IMG/VR virus record: IMGVR_UViG_3300032287_003559
Span: 62,001 to 126,000 of that record
Reading direction: 5' to 3' (one strand)
From: a virus
Length of the DNA: 64,000 nucleotides
In this document: in pieces, positions 1 through 9,089 of the stretch
How the letters are laid out: each line of letters begins with the position of its first letter
Position numbering within the stretch: position 1 is the stretch's first letter
The notes under the pieces: model-generated
Databases searched by the model: none
What the model was told of the DNA's origin: nothing
Seen by the model: only the letters and a program-made list of their open reading frames with translations
Made by a program: the position numbers and the translations under genes

Positions 1-378
1 AATGTAATTGTTACTCCTCCGGATAAAAATATTTCTCTTCCATCCGAAGATGTTTGTTTCATTCTTGATACCAAAGAACTTGATAAACTACTCAAGGCTG
101 CTGGTGTATATCAACTTCCAGATCTTTCTGTGGTTGGTGAAGCAGGTGTAGTGAAACTAGTTGTTCGTGATAAGAAAAACGATACATCTAATGATTTTTC
201 TATTGTTGTTGGGGAGACTGATGAAGTCTTTACTTTCAACTTCAAAGTGGAAAATATCAAAATTCTTCCTGGTTCCTATGAAGTTGTGATTTCATCTAAA
301 CTTTTGTCGCGATTTAAGAATACTGGATATGATGTGCAGTATTATATTGCTCTAGAGCCTGATTCAACATTCGGATGA
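1..378 (+). CDS. 45: Sliding clamp gp45, 3' part
   Basis: The frame is open from base 1, so the gene starts before the window and only the C-terminal 125 residues are seen. The family forms a ring clamp that tethers gp43 polymerase to DNA and also activates late transcription. Assignment rests on position (directly upstream of the clamp-loader genes, as in T4) and on beta-strand-rich sequence ending in the acidic/aromatic tail YIALEPDSTFG. The stop overlaps the next ATG by 4 bases (ATGA), which suggests translational coupling. A short in-frame GTG at 130 is internal and not a real start. Confidence 0.85.
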   Translation, partial: NVIVTPPDKNISLPSEDVCFILDTKELDKLLKAAGVYQLPDLSVVGEAGVVKLVVRDKKNDTSNDFSIVVGETDEVFTFNFKVENIKILPGSYEVVISSKLLSRFKNTGYDVQYYIALEPDSTFG

Positions 379-884
379 ATATCTTTGTAACAAGTGAATA
401 TCCTGCAGAGAGTGCTATCTGTCTTCCCGACAAGCACATTGTCAAAATGCCTTTAGAATGTTGCCAAATGCTTTCTATTGTATCATCTAAATGGTATCAC
501 AACTACGGACCTCTTCTTAAGGCAGACAATACTCCCTACAGTACAGAGAAGGGTGCCTTTCGCAACCATCCTTGTACAAAATGGGCAGCAGAGAGTATTC
601 ATAATGCCTACTGGCTGATTAAGCATGGTCTTAATCTTTGTGATGAATATACTCTACGTTATGGTAAGGTTCATTCCTGTTACAAGACACTCGTAGATGC
701 CTTTTATTTGTTTCCCCGTGGTAAAATTAATAAGGTAGAAAACTTTGTTCGTGCTATGCCTGATGAGTATAAACTTGACACAAGCATTGACACTTTTACT
801 GCTTACAAGATGTATATCGCATCCAAACCTTGGGTTGCATCTAATTATCTTCGTATGCCAGAACGAAAACCTGAATGGATTTGA
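375..884 (+). CDS. Conserved phage protein of unknown function between gp45 and gp44
   Basis: 169 residues. I do not recognise a firm function. It has a His/Cys-rich N-terminal half with DKHIVKMPLECCQML near residues 19-33, NHPCTKWAAES near 64-74, and an EYTLRYGKVH stretch near 91-100. Proteins with this DKHxVKM...NHPC layout are common in large phages and are sometimes compared with the pyrimidine-dimer glycosylase family, but I see no proof of that activity. It overlaps gp45 by 4 bases and is tightly linked to gp44, so it is probably expressed with the replication operon. Confidence 0.75.
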   Translation: MNIFVTSEYPAESAICLPDKHIVKMPLECCQMLSIVSSKWYHNYGPLLKADNTPYSTEKGAFRNHPCTKWAAESIHNAYWLIKHGLNLCDEYTLRYGKVHSCYKTLVDAFYLFPRGKINKVENFVRAMPDEYKLDTSIDTFTAYKMYIASKPWVASNYLRMPERKPEWI

Positions 885-886
885 TT

Positions 887-1831
887 ATGACAAGTGAATT
901 TCTTTATGTGGAAAAGTACCGTCCTCAAGTGATTGAGGATTGTATTCTTCCCGATGATACTAAAAAAACTTTTAAGGAGTTTGTGGAGAAGGGTGAGATC
1001 CCAAATCTACTTCTTGCAGGACCTCCTGGTATTGGTAAAACTACAATCGCAAAAGCATTATGTAATGAATTGGGGGCAGACTATTATGTCATCAACGGAT
1101 CCGACGAAGGACGTTTCTTGGATACTGTACGGAACCAAGCGAAGAACTTCGCTTCGACCGTTTCACTTACGGGATCTTCTAAACACAAAGTTATCATCAT
1201 CGACGAAGCTGATAACACAGGCAACGACGTACAACTCTTACTACGGGCAAATATTGAGGCATTTTATAACAACTGCCGATTCATCTTTACCTGCAACTAT
1301 AAGAATAAGATTATTGAACCTCTGCACTCCCGTTGTGCCGTCATTGACTTCACAATCAAAGGCAAACAAAAGCAGCAACTTGCAGGAGCATTCTTCAAAC
1401 GTCTCCAAACAATCTTGGATCAGGAAAGGATTGAATATGACCAAAAAGTTCTTGCGGAATTGGTATCTAAGCACTTCCCAGACTTCCGCAGAGTCCTTAA
1501 TGAATGTCAAAGATATTCAACTGGAGGAAAGATCGACACTGGCATTCTTGCATCTTTCTCAGACATCTCAGTAAATGAACTCATCAAGAATCTCAAAGAG
1601 AAAAACTTCACCGAAGTACGCAAGTGGGTGGTCTCCAACTTGGACAACGATGCTACTAGTTTACTTCGTAGGGTGTATGACTCCTGTTATGATTGCCTTT
1701 CACCCCAATCTATCCCTGCTGCCGTTCTTGTTATTGCTAAGTATCAATACCAATGTGCGTTCGTGGCTGATCAGGAAATTAACCTCCTAGCAGCATTGAC
1801 TGAACTGATGTGTGAGTGTGAATTCAAATGA
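887..1831 (+). CDS. 44: Clamp loader large subunit gp44 (AAA+ ATPase)
   Basis: About 314 residues, near the T4 gp44 size. It loads the gp45 ring onto primer-template DNA using ATP, in a complex with gp62. Visible motifs are VEKYRP near the N-terminus, Walker A GPPGIGKT near residues 45-52, Walker B IIIDEAD near 103-109, and the arginine-finger SRC motif in PLHSRCAVIDF. An upstream in-frame ATG at 875 also exists, but it overlaps the previous gene and 887 puts VEKYRP at the usual distance. The stop overlaps the dam start as ATGA. Confidence 0.95.
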   Translation: MTSEFLYVEKYRPQVIEDCILPDDTKKTFKEFVEKGEIPNLLLAGPPGIGKTTIAKALCNELGADYYVINGSDEGRFLDTVRNQAKNFASTVSLTGSSKHKVIIIDEADNTGNDVQLLLRANIEAFYNNCRFIFTCNYKNKIIEPLHSRCAVIDFTIKGKQKQQLAGAFFKRLQTILDQERIEYDQKVLAELVSKHFPDFRRVLNECQRYSTGGKIDTGILASFSDISVNELIKNLKEKNFTEVRKWVVSNLDNDATSLLRRVYDSCYDCLSPQSIPAAVLVIAKYQYQCAFVADQEINLLAALTELMCECEFK

Positions 1832-2700
1832 AATCTCTTAAGACACCGTTGCGCTATCCTGGAGGCAAGTCCCGTGCTTGCGTCAAAATGGATCCATACT
1901 TCCCAGATCTCCGTAACTATGATGAGTTTCGTGAACCATTCTTGGGTGGTGGTTCTGTTGCTATTCACGTTACAAAGAAATATCCTTTTCTTAAGATTTG
2001 GGTAAATGATCTATATGAACCTCTGGTGAACTTCTGGCAACAACTCCAGATGTTTGGTCCTGAACTTAAGGATCATCTTCTACATTTTAAGAGTGCTTGC
2101 CCTGATCCTTTGTCTGCACGGGGATTGTTTGATATTTCAAAAACTATTCTGGAAGATCCTAATACTGGGGATTTTGAAAGAGCGGTAAGATTTTATATTG
2201 TAAATAAGTGTTCTTTTAGTGGTCTGACTGCAAGTTCTTCTTTCTCACCTCAGGCATCTAATTCTAACTTTAGTGTTCGTGGAATTGAAAAACTCCCCGA
2301 GTATGCTAAGTTAATTGAAAAGTGGCGTATAACTAATTACTCTTACGATTACTTGATGGATGGAGACAAGAGTGCTTTTATGTATCTCGATCCTCCCTAT
2401 GATATTAAGGATAATCTCTATGGGAACAAGGGATCAATGCATAAAGGATTTGATCACGATAAGTTTGCTGCCGATTGTGATTCCAACAATATGGATATGT
2501 TGGTGAGTTATAATTCTGACCAACTGGTAAAGGATAGGTTTAAGAATTGGAACGCTGCTGAGTTTGATCTCACTTATACGATGCGTTCTGTTGGTGAATA
2601 TATGCGAGAGCAAAGACAACGTAAAGAACTGCTGCTGTTTAATTATGGAATTGAAGGACTGGTTAAACTCGATCAATCAGACAAAACAGAATCTAATTGA
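1828..2700 (+). CDS. dam: DNA N6-adenine methyltransferase (Dam, D12 class)
   Basis: 290 residues, full length for the D12 class. It methylates adenine, most often in GATC, using S-adenosylmethionine. Motif X/I appears as LRYPGGKSR near residue 8 with FREPFLGGGSV near 34-44, and the catalytic motif IV as DPPY near 188-191 preceded by MYL. It sits between the two clamp-loader subunit genes, overlapping gp44 by 4 bases, while the gp62 start lies inside its 3' end. In T4 these two subunit genes are adjacent, so this is an insertion into the replication operon. Likely roles are protection from host nucleases or strand marking. Confidence 0.93.
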   Translation: MKSLKTPLRYPGGKSRACVKMDPYFPDLRNYDEFREPFLGGGSVAIHVTKKYPFLKIWVNDLYEPLVNFWQQLQMFGPELKDHLLHFKSACPDPLSARGLFDISKTILEDPNTGDFERAVRFYIVNKCSFSGLTASSSFSPQASNSNFSVRGIEKLPEYAKLIEKWRITNYSYDYLMDGDKSAFMYLDPPYDIKDNLYGNKGSMHKGFDHDKFAADCDSNNMDMLVSYNSDQLVKDRFKNWNAAEFDLTYTMRSVGEYMREQRQRKELLLFNYGIEGLVKLDQSDKTESN

Positions 2701-3025
2701 TGAGAATCCATCAGTAGAGAAGGAATACGCACCATATATTATCAATCGCTGTCTCTCTGGGCATATTGATTGCATTATGTTTGCGAATGAAATGAATATC
2801 AGTCATCATTTAGATAAAGATATGCAATATTCATTTTATCTAAATATTCTTAGGAAACGGAAGAGATTTTCTCCGTGGCTCCGTAAGGATAAAGTTGCAG
2901 ACTTAGAATGTATTAAACGTTATTATGGATATAGTAATGAAAAGGCATCCCAAGCTCTGAAAATCCTAACAAAGGAACAAATAAATTTTATTAAAAAACG
3001 ACTTGAAATTGGAGGAAAAAAATGA
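2645..3025 (+). CDS. 62: Clamp loader small subunit gp62
   Basis: 126 residues from ATG 2645, which lies inside dam; the frame is open further upstream but that part has no support. T4 gp62 is longer (187), while cyanophage versions are short. It forms the gp44/62 clamp loader. Evidence is gene order just before regA, an N-terminal amphipathic start MELKDWLNSIN, a basic helical middle with a W near residue 77, and small size. Sequence similarity is weak, so the call leans on context. The end overlaps regA by 4 bases. Confidence 0.82.
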   Translation: MELKDWLNSINQTKQNLIDENPSVEKEYAPYIINRCLSGHIDCIMFANEMNISHHLDKDMQYSFYLNILRKRKRFSPWLRKDKVADLECIKRYYGYSNEKASQALKILTKEQINFIKKRLEIGGKK

Positions 3026-3468
3026 CTACTGCGCATCAAACAGTAGAACCCGAAGTCCATTGGTCTCAGGACAAAATGGTAGAGGTTATTCTTAATGAAC
3101 CAGATGACTTTCTGAAAGTCCGTGAAACTTTAACCCGTATTGGAGTAGCATCCCGTAAGGAGAAAAAGCTCTATCAATCTTGCCATATTCTTCATAAGCA
3201 AGGTAGATATTATATCGTCCATTTCAAGGAGTTGTTTGCTCTGGATGGTAAACATGCAAATCTTACGATCAATGATGTACAGCGCCGCAATCGTATTGCT
3301 CGCTTACTTGCTGATTGGGGTCTTATTACGGTAGTAAAACCAGACTCTGTTGCTGATATTGCTCCACTGAATCAGATTAAGGTTCTCTCTTATAAGGATA
3401 AGGGAGACTGGGTTCTAGAACAAAAATATAATATTGGTAAGAAAGGTAAGACTCAGGAAGATGTTTAA
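3022..3468 (+). CDS. regA: RegA translational repressor of early genes
   Basis: 148 residues. It binds the ribosome-binding region of early phage mRNAs and blocks initiation. The segment from residue 15 onward follows T4 RegA closely: EPDDFLKVRETLTRIG, YQSCHILHKQGRYYIVHFKEL and LLADWGLITVV can all be seen. It has about 15 extra N-terminal residues compared with T4 (122 aa), so a start nearer residue 19 (MVEVILNEP) is possible. A GGAGG-type site lies just before ATG 3022, inside the gp62 end, which supports the longer form. Confidence 0.96.
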   Translation: MTTAHQTVEPEVHWSQDKMVEVILNEPDDFLKVRETLTRIGVASRKEKKLYQSCHILHKQGRYYIVHFKELFALDGKHANLTINDVQRRNRIARLLADWGLITVVKPDSVADIAPLNQIKVLSYKDKGDWVLEQKYNIGKKGKTQEDV

Positions 3469-3547
3469 TGCAATTTGCTTATTTCTTTTAGTTATTGCTG
3501 CATATTCAAATTTATATTTAAATTTAAAATCAACTCGAAGACGATAA
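3461..3547 (+). CDS. 28-residue hydrophobic peptide after regA
   Basis: Starts at ATG 3461 inside the end of regA. It encodes a short hydrophobic segment (LFLLVIAAYSNLYL) and a basic tail (KSTRRR), so it would be a single-pass membrane peptide. There is no recognisable family. The overlap and the membrane-like composition are the only support. Confidence 0.35.
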   Translation: MFNAICLFLLVIAAYSNLYLNLKSTRRR

Positions 3548-3596
3548 ATAAGTATGAGACCTTTCGTGCGGTCTCTACAAAAGTCGGAACACCCTA

Positions 3597-3631
3597 AAAA
3601 GAGGTTCGGTTTTTACCGTTCCTCTTTTTTT
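3597..3631 (+). terminator. Rho-independent terminator after the clamp-loader/regA operon
   Basis: Stem AAGAGG...CCTCTT with an inner CGGT/ACCG helix, followed by seven or more T. A second hairpin, GAGACC/GGTCTC at 3556-3575, lies just upstream. Confidence 0.85.
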
Positions 3632-3646
3632 CGTTTCTTGTATAAT
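3618..3646 (+). promoter_or_regulatory. Probable sigma70-type promoter for hsp20
   Basis: A consensus TATAAT at 3641-3646 follows the terminator; the -35 (TTCCTC-like) is poor. About 100 bases of leader lie between it and the hsp20 ATG, with a good AAGGAG site at 3736-3741. Confidence 0.5.
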
Positions 3647-3747
3647 TAGTAATGATGAGGTGAGGTTCTTTGAATCCCTCATTCGCTAAAGCGGAGTCTT
3701 CGGATCCGTAATGTTAAACAAACACTCGCTTTTTAAGGAGAACTAAA

Positions 3748-4188
3748 ATGTACTCGACAATTGCAAAGTATAACACTGGAAATATTGAAAAATTTCTAAA
3801 TGACGTAGAAAAGCATTTTATTGGTGGTGATGAATGGTTACACCGTTTTGGAACAACCCACGAATCTTCAGTAAATTATCCCCCATATAATCTAGTTAAA
3901 GAAAGCAGCACAAACTTTAGACTAGAAATCGCACTTGCTGGTTACAAGAGAGAAGATATTGAAGTATCTTCTGAGTGGAATAAACTTTTTGTGGAAGCAA
4001 AGAAAGTAGATGACTCTGTTGATGAATATGTTCATCACGGACTTGCAAAGAGAGCATTTACTCGCACTTGGACACTTTCTGACGACGTAGTTGTTGGTGA
4101 TGTTTCTTTTGAGGATGGATTGCTCACCATCAAACTAAATAGAGTTATTCCAGAACATCAAAAGAGAAAAGTATATGAAATCATTTGA
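3748..4188 (+). CDS. hsp20: Small heat-shock protein (Hsp20/alpha-crystallin)
   Basis: 146 residues. It is a holdase chaperone that keeps unfolding proteins soluble during infection and is one of the near-universal T4-like cyanophage genes. The alpha-crystallin domain covers about residues 40-140: NFRLEIALAGYKREDIEVS, then FTRTWTLSDDV, and the closing LTIKLNR(V)IP motif (the I-x-L core and the I-P tail). It is preceded by AAGGAGAACTAAA, a strong ribosome site. The small ORF at 4175 overlaps its end. Confidence 0.97.
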   Translation: MYSTIAKYNTGNIEKFLNDVEKHFIGGDEWLHRFGTTHESSVNYPPYNLVKESSTNFRLEIALAGYKREDIEVSSEWNKLFVEAKKVDDSVDEYVHHGLAKRAFTRTWTLSDDVVVGDVSFEDGLLTIKLNRVIPEHQKRKVYEII

Positions 4189-4330
4189 TGAATTTAAAAC
4201 AATCGCCTATAAAGGAGCAGTCCCGCATACTGTTTATTCTGGCGAAAAGGAAAAGCGCATTCCAAAAGGAAAAGCAGTTCGCATAAGAAGCCATTCGAGT
4301 GCTGGTGGTGATGGTGACGGTGGAGAATAA
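4175..4330 (+). CDS. 51-residue basic peptide with Ser/Gly/Asp tail
   Basis: Starts inside the hsp20 3' end and stops before a terminator. It has the form MKSFDEFKTIA..., a Lys-rich middle (GEKEKRIPKGKAVRIR) and a glycine-aspartate tail (SSAGGDGDGGE). The N-terminal MKSF.EF and the Ser/Gly/Asp tail recur in cyanophage virion proteins, so a minor structural role is possible. Function unknown. Confidence 0.6.
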   Translation: MKSFDEFKTIAYKGAVPHTVYSGEKEKRIPKGKAVRIRSHSSAGGDGDGGE

Positions 4331-4355
4331 ATAAAGACGACTATCGTCGGCGTAA

Positions 4356-4397
4356 GAGGAGCACCTGGTCAAAACCAGGTTGACTCCTCCTTTTTTT
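4356..4397 (+). terminator. Terminator after hsp20, overlapping the next promoter
   Basis: Long hairpin: AGGAG / CTCCT outer stem with CCTGGT / ACCAGG inner stem and an A-rich loop, followed by seven T. Confidence 0.9.
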
Positions 4398-4408
4398 CTT
4401 GGTATAAT
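4380..4408 (+). promoter_or_regulatory. Sigma70-type promoter embedded in the terminator
   Basis: TTGACT at 4380-4385 lies in the descending arm of the terminator; 17 bases later comes TATAAT at 4403-4408. It would drive 4430 onward (polymerase operon). Confidence 0.8.
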
Positions 4409-4429
4409 ATCAGAAGGTATATAGAAGTT

Positions 4430-4807
4430 ATGACTATTAAATTAATGTTACTTAAATCTGGAGAAGATTTAATTGCGGATGTTTCTGAAATGGTTATTGG
4501 TGAAAACGAAAATACTAGAGTAGTTGGATATTATTTGACTAAACCTTGTTTGATTAGGATGAGAAACCCTAGTTTGGTTGAAAATTCCGAAACAAATAAA
4601 AAAACTGGATTTGAGGTCTCTCTTTGTCCTTGGATACCGCTTTCATCTGATGAAAAAATTCCAGTTCCGGCAGATTGGTTGGTAACTCTAGTAGAACCAA
4701 CAGCTAAGCTAAAAGAAATGTATATTGAGGATGTTTTGAACTATGGAAAAGAAAATGATAAAAATAATAGCACTGATGAACAATCAGATATTAATCAGTC
4801 AGATTGA
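4430..4807 (+). CDS. Small conserved protein, possible Sm-like fold (first of a tandem pair)
   Basis: 125 residues, family not recognised. A short beta-rich opening (IKLMLLKSGEDLIADV) followed by YYLTKPCLI and a WIPLSSDEKIPVPADWLVTLVEP block resembles the layout of Sm-like domains, with an acidic disordered tail. The next gene repeats the same order of motifs in a shorter form, so the two look like paralogues. First gene downstream of the 4380 promoter, in the polymerase operon. Confidence 0.75.
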   Translation: MTIKLMLLKSGEDLIADVSEMVIGENENTRVVGYYLTKPCLIRMRNPSLVENSETNKKTGFEVSLCPWIPLSSDEKIPVPADWLVTLVEPTAKLKEMYIEDVLNYGKENDKNNSTDEQSDINQSD

Positions 4808-5024
4808 AGAAGTTGGTGCTGATATTGGAGAGCCTGATTGTAAATTAATTAATCCTTTCATGGTTAATGATAATCCAATCTCAAGTCAACAAAAAACTTT
4901 AGAACCATTTCTTGTTGGATATACAAAACAGGATACATTTATGATAAGTTCTGACAAGATTCTTACTCTTGCAGATCCAACGCCAACACTTCTTGAAAAA
5001 TACGAGGACCTAATTAAAGAATGA
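4743..5024 (+). CDS. Small conserved protein, paralogue of the preceding gene
   Basis: 93 residues, starting inside the 3' end of its neighbour (65-base overlap); an internal ATG at 4755 (MIKIIALMNNQ) is an alternative start. It has the same pattern as the preceding gene: hydrophobic strand, PDCKLINPFMV, then ISSDKILTLADPTPTLLEKYEDLI, matching the upstream ISSDEK...VEPTAKLKEMYIEDVL block. Overlaps gp43 by 4 bases. Function unknown; a homo- or hetero-oligomeric RNA-binding ring is only a guess from the fold-like layout. Confidence 0.75.
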   Translation: MEKKMIKIIALMNNQILISQIEEVGADIGEPDCKLINPFMVNDNPISSQQKTLEPFLVGYTKQDTFMISSDKILTLADPTPTLLEKYEDLIKE

Positions 5025-7522
5025 GTCTACGCTTCTACACTAATGTTCAGTTGATTGGAAACCAGTTTTTGGTACGTGGGGTTGAAAATGGAAAAAGATT
5101 TGAAACTAGAGACGAGTTCTTCCCAACTCTCTTTGTAAAAACTAAAAAAGAATCAAAATATAAAACATTAAGTGGAGAATCTGTCGAAGCTGTAAAACCA
5201 GGAACAGTCAGAGATTGTCGTGAATTTTATAGTAAGTATGAAAATGTAGATGGATTTGAAATTTACGGAAACGATCGATACATCTATCAATACATTTCTG
5301 AAAAATATCCAGAAGATGAAATTAAGTTTGATATTAATAAGATCAAACTCATAACTCTGGATATCGAAGTTGCCTCGGAAGAAGGATTTCCTGATGTTGA
5401 ATCTTGCTCCGAAGAAATCCTTGCTATCACAATTCAAGACTACACAACTAAAAAAATTATTAGTTGGGGCGTCAAACCATTCAAAAATACGCGCAGTGAT
5501 GTAACATATCACTATTGCCCTTCAGAATACGAACTTTTAAATCATTTTATTAATTATTGGATGTCTGATGTTCCAGATGTAGTTACTGGATGGAATATTC
5601 AGATGTATGATATTCCCTATATTTGCAAACGTCTTAATAGAGTTCTTGGTGAAAAACTAATGAAACGTTTTTCTAACTGGGGACTCGTTACTGAAGGTGA
5701 AGTTTTTATTAATGGACGTAAGCACACTACTTTTGATGTAGGTGGATTAACTCAACTTGATTATTTGGACCTTTATAAGAAATTTACTTACAAAGCTCAG
5801 GAATCATACCGTCTTGATTATATTGCCGAAGTTGAATTAGGGCAGAAAAAACTAGACCACTCTGAGTTTGATACTTTCAAAGATTTCTATAGTAAAGGAT
5901 GGCAGAAGTTTATTGAATACAACATTGTTGACGTAGAACTTGTTGACCGTCTGGAAGACAAGATGAAACTGATCGAACTTGCTTTGACTATGGCTTATGA
6001 CGCTAAAGTCAATTATGCTGATGTATTTTATCAAGTTCGTATGTGGGATAATATTATTTACAATTATCTCAAGAAGCGTGATATTGTTATTCCACCAAGA
6101 AACAGGTCTCAAAAGAATGAAAAGTATGCTGGTGCCTATGTAAAAGAACCAAAACCAGGCAAATATGATTGGGTTGTGAACTTTGACTTGAACTCTCTGT
6201 ATCCACACTTGATTATGCAATATAATATCTCTCCAGAAACTCTTCTGGAAGAGAAGCATCCTACTGTGAATGTAGATAAAATTCTAAATCAATCTATTAG
6301 TTTTGAGATGTATAAGGATTATGCTGTCTGTGCAAATGGTGCAATGTTCCGCAAAGATGTTCGCGGATTTCTTCCTGAACTGATGGAGAAAATGTATCAG
6401 GACCGTGTAATCTTCAAAAAGAAGATGATTGAGGCAAAGAAGCAGTATGAAAAAACTAAATCTAAAGAACTGGAGAAAGAAATCGCTAGGTGTAATAATA
6501 TCCAGATGGCAAAGAAAATTTCACTTAACTCTGCTTATGGGGCCATTGGAAATCAGTACTTTCGTTACTATAAACTTGAGAATGCGGAAGCCATTACTCT
6601 TAGTGGACAGGTTTCAATCCGATGGATTGAAAGTAAGATGAACGCTTATCTAAATAAACTTCTTAAAACTGAGGATGTTGATTATGTTATTGCTTCTGAT
6701 ACTGATTCCATTTATCTCAATATGGGTCCTGTGGTTGAAACTATATTCAAGGGAAGAGAGAAAACTACTCAAAGCATTGTCTCGTTCCTTGATAAGGTCT
6801 CTAGTATGGAACTTGAAAAATATATTGAAAGTTCTTACCAAGAATTGGCGAACTATGTGAATGCATATGATCAAAAGATGCAGATGAAGCGTGAGAATAT
6901 TGCTGATCGCGGAATCTGGACTGCTAAGAAGCGTTATATCCTAAATGTTTGGGATAGTGAAGGTGTTCGTTATGAAGAACCTAAACTGAAGATGATGGGG
7001 ATTGAAGCAGTTAAATCTTCTACTCCAGCTCCTTGTCGTAAGATGATCAAGGATGCCCTAAAATTGATGATGAGTGGAACTGAAGATGAAGTAATTGATT
7101 TTATCGAGAATGCTCGCAAAGAGTTTAAGAAACTTCCGCCCGAACAGATTTCATTCCCTCGTTCAGCATCTGATGTTCAAAAGTATTCTTCTTCATCTAT
7201 GATTTATGAAAAGGGTACTCCAATTCATATTCGTGGGGCACTTCTCTTTAATCATTACATTAAACAAAATAAACTAACTAATAAGTATTCTCTCATACAA
7301 AATGGAGAAAAGATTAAGTTCATTTATCTCAAGAAGCCCAATAGTATTCATGAGAATATTATTTCATTTATTCAAGAGTTTCCTAAAGAACTTAATCTTG
7401 ACAGATACATTGATTATGACTTACAATTTGAAAAAGCGTTTCTAGAACCTCTCAAAATCATTCTTGATTCTATTGGGTGGAATGTAGAAAAAACTGTAAA
7501 CCTTGAATCATTTTTTACTTAA
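5021..7522 (+). CDS. 43: DNA polymerase gp43 (family B)
   Basis: 833 residues (T4 898). It is the replicative polymerase with 3'-5' exonuclease proofreading. ExoI appears as TLDIEVASE near residue 112, the polymerase A motif as [10 protein letters not shown] near 389, the B motif as [13 protein letters not shown] near 499-511, and the C motif as SDTDSIYLN near 559-567. The C-terminal end ([18 protein letters not shown]) is the clamp-binding tail region. It is intact, with no intron or split. Overlaps uvsX by one base. Confidence 0.98.
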   Translation: MSLRFYTNVQLIGNQFLVRGVENGKRFETRDEFFPTLFVKTKKESKYKTLSGESVEAVKPGTVRDCREFYSKYENVDGFEIYGNDRYIYQYISEKYPEDEIKFDINKIKLITLDIEVASEEGFPDVESCSEEILAITIQDYTTKKIISWGVKPFKNTRSDVTYHYCPSEYELLNHFINYWMSDVPDVVTGWNIQMYDIPYICKRLNRVLGEKLMKRFSNWGLVTEGEVFINGRKHTTFDVGGLTQLDYLDLYKKFTYKAQESYRLDYIAEVELGQKKLDHSEFDTFKDFYSKGWQKFIEYNIVDVELVDRLEDKMKLIELALTMAYDAKVNYADVFYQVRMWDNIIYNYLKKRDIVIPPRNRSQKNEKYAGAYVKEPKPGKYDWVVNFDLNSLYPHLIMQYNISPETLLEEKHPTVNVDKILNQSISFEMYKDYAVCANGAMFRKDVRGFLPELMEKMYQDRVIFKKKMIEAKKQYEKTKSKELEKEIARCNNIQMAKKISLNSAYGAIGNQYFRYYKLENAEAITLSGQVSIRWIESKMNAYLNKLLKTEDVDYVIASDTDSIYLNMGPVVETIFKGREKTTQSIVSFLDKVSSMELEKYIESSYQELANYVNAYDQKMQMKRENIADRGIWTAKKRYILNVWDSEGVRYEEPKLKMMGIEAVKSSTPAPCRKMIKDALKLMMSGTEDEVIDFIENARKEFKKLPPEQISFPRSASDVQKYSSSSMIYEKGTPIHIRGALLFNHYIKQNKLTNKYSLIQNGEKIKFIYLKKPNSIHENIISFIQEFPKELNLDRYIDYDLQFEKAFLEPLKIILDSIGWNVEKTVNLESFFT

Positions 7523-8526
7523 TGGACTTCCTTAAAGATATTGTAAAAGAAATTGGTGGTGAATATACACAACTTGCCGCAGAGATTGATGAAACTGAAC
7601 GTTATGTTGATACAGGTTCGTACATTTTTAATGCACTGGTTTCAGGTAGCATATTTGGCGGTGTATCTGGCAATAAGATTACTGCTATTGCTGGAGAGTC
7701 TTCTACTGGAAAGACTTTCTTCTCTCTCGCCGTTGTTAAGAATTTTCTTGATACCCATCCCAATGGGTATTGTCTCTATTTTGATACTGAAGCTGCTATT
7801 ACCAAATCACTCTTAGAAAGTCGAGGAGTTGATACTTCTCGTTTGGTTGTTGTAAATGTAGTGACTGTTGAAGAGTTTCGTGGAAAGGCACTTAAGGCAG
7901 TAGATCTCTACATGAAAAAACCTGAAGGAGAGCGCAATCCTTGCATGTTTGTGCTAGACTCTCTGGGTATGCTTTCAACGAGTAAAGAGATTAATGATGC
8001 GCTAAATGATAAAGAAGTGCGTGATATGACCAAATCACAACTGATTAAAGGTGCATTCCGTATGCTTACTTTGAAACTTGGTCAAGCAAATATTCCAATG
8101 ATCGTTACTAATCACACCTATGATGTTATCGGAGCTTACGTACCAACTAAGGAAATGGGTGGAGGTAGCGGACTCAAGTACGCAGCGTCTACGATCATTT
8201 ATCTCAGCAAAAAGAAAGAAAAGGATGGAACAGAAGTGGTCGGAAATATTATCAAGGCTAAGACTGCTAAATCGCGTTTGAGTAAGGAAAATAAAGACGT
8301 TGAGGTTCGTTTGTATTATGATGAGCGTGGTCTTGATCGATACTATGGTCTACTTGAACTTGGAGAACTTGGTGGACTTTGGAAAAATGTAGCAGGTCGT
8401 TATGAAATGGATGGGAAGAAAATCTACGCAAAACAAATTCTTGCAAATCCTGAAGAGTACTTTACTGAAGAAGTAATGAATAAACTTGATGAAATTGCTA
8501 AAGATGAATTTAGTTATGGTACATGA
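7522..8526 (+). CDS. uvsX: UvsX recombinase (RecA-like)
   Basis: 334 residues. It forms filaments on single-stranded DNA for strand exchange and recombination-dependent replication. Walker A is GESSTGKT near residues 58-65, Walker B is [11 protein letters not shown] near 146-156, and an L2-like segment sits in ...[18 protein letters not shown]. Start and previous stop overlap (TAATGG), so coupled to gp43. Confidence 0.97.
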   Translation: MDFLKDIVKEIGGEYTQLAAEIDETERYVDTGSYIFNALVSGSIFGGVSGNKITAIAGESSTGKTFFSLAVVKNFLDTHPNGYCLYFDTEAAITKSLLESRGVDTSRLVVVNVVTVEEFRGKALKAVDLYMKKPEGERNPCMFVLDSLGMLSTSKEINDALNDKEVRDMTKSQLIKGAFRMLTLKLGQANIPMIVTNHTYDVIGAYVPTKEMGGGSGLKYAASTIIYLSKKKEKDGTEVVGNIIKAKTAKSRLSKENKDVEVRLYYDERGLDRYYGLLELGELGGLWKNVAGRYEMDGKKIYAKQILANPEEYFTEEVMNKLDEIAKDEFSYGT

Positions 8527-9089
8527 AAAACATCAAAATTATTAAAACTAATATTGATGTTTCTAAAATTCAAAAACAACTAGAAAAGCATCCAGAAGAT
8601 TGGGGATCGCAAAAAGGACTTAAAAATGTAGAACTTAAAGATCCACATACTCATATAACATCAGTAGATGTCCTTCAACTTGTTATGGGGGGAATAGAAT
8701 CCCAAGGGCAACAAGTTGGGGACACTCAAATTTGTATTAAAACTCCCGCATATAAAAATCACACTGAGGTAAGAAAATTTCTAAAAAAAAATTTTTACAC
8801 ATTTGATCGTTGTGGATTTTTAGCACTTCCAATAGATGAAATTGTTGGTGCTCATATTGATGAAGGAGTATATTATTTGACCAGAGATAGGTATCATCTT
8901 TCTATTCAAGGTAGATATCAGTACTTTGTTGGAAATGAAACTGCTATAATAGAACCTGGAACACTATTTTGGTTTAATAATAAAATGCCTCACGGCACAG
9001 TAAATATTGGAGATGAAGTTAGAATTACTTTTGTATTCGATGTTCCACATTCTCCAAGTAACCCACAGCATAAGATAAGTGATGGATAA
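8523..9089 (+). CDS. 2-oxoglutarate/Fe(II) oxygenase, aspartyl/asparaginyl hydroxylase-like
   Basis: 188 residues. The C-terminal half carries a cupin-like core: AHIDEG near residue 116 with the first His-x-Asp iron ligands, [30 protein letters not shown] with the distal His, and VRITFVFDV with the Arg expected to hold 2-oxoglutarate. Such genes are very common in T4-like cyanophages and usually sit between uvsX and gp41, as here. The substrate is unknown (protein side chain or nucleic acid). Overlaps both neighbours, so co-translated. Confidence 0.85.
   Translation: MKNIKIIKTNIDVSKIQKQLEKHPEDWGSQKGLKNVELKDPHTHITSVDVLQLVMGGIESQGQQVGDTQICIKTPAYKNHTEVRKFLKKNFYTFDRCGFLALPIDEIVGAHIDEGVYYLTRDRYHLSIQGRYQYFVGNETAIIEPGTLFWFNNKMPHGTVNIGDEVRITFVFDVPHSPSNPQHKISDG

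Noticed and set aside
933-1574. 213-codon plus-strand frame inside gp44
   Set aside because: It overlaps the clear AAA+ gene in another frame and has no motifs.
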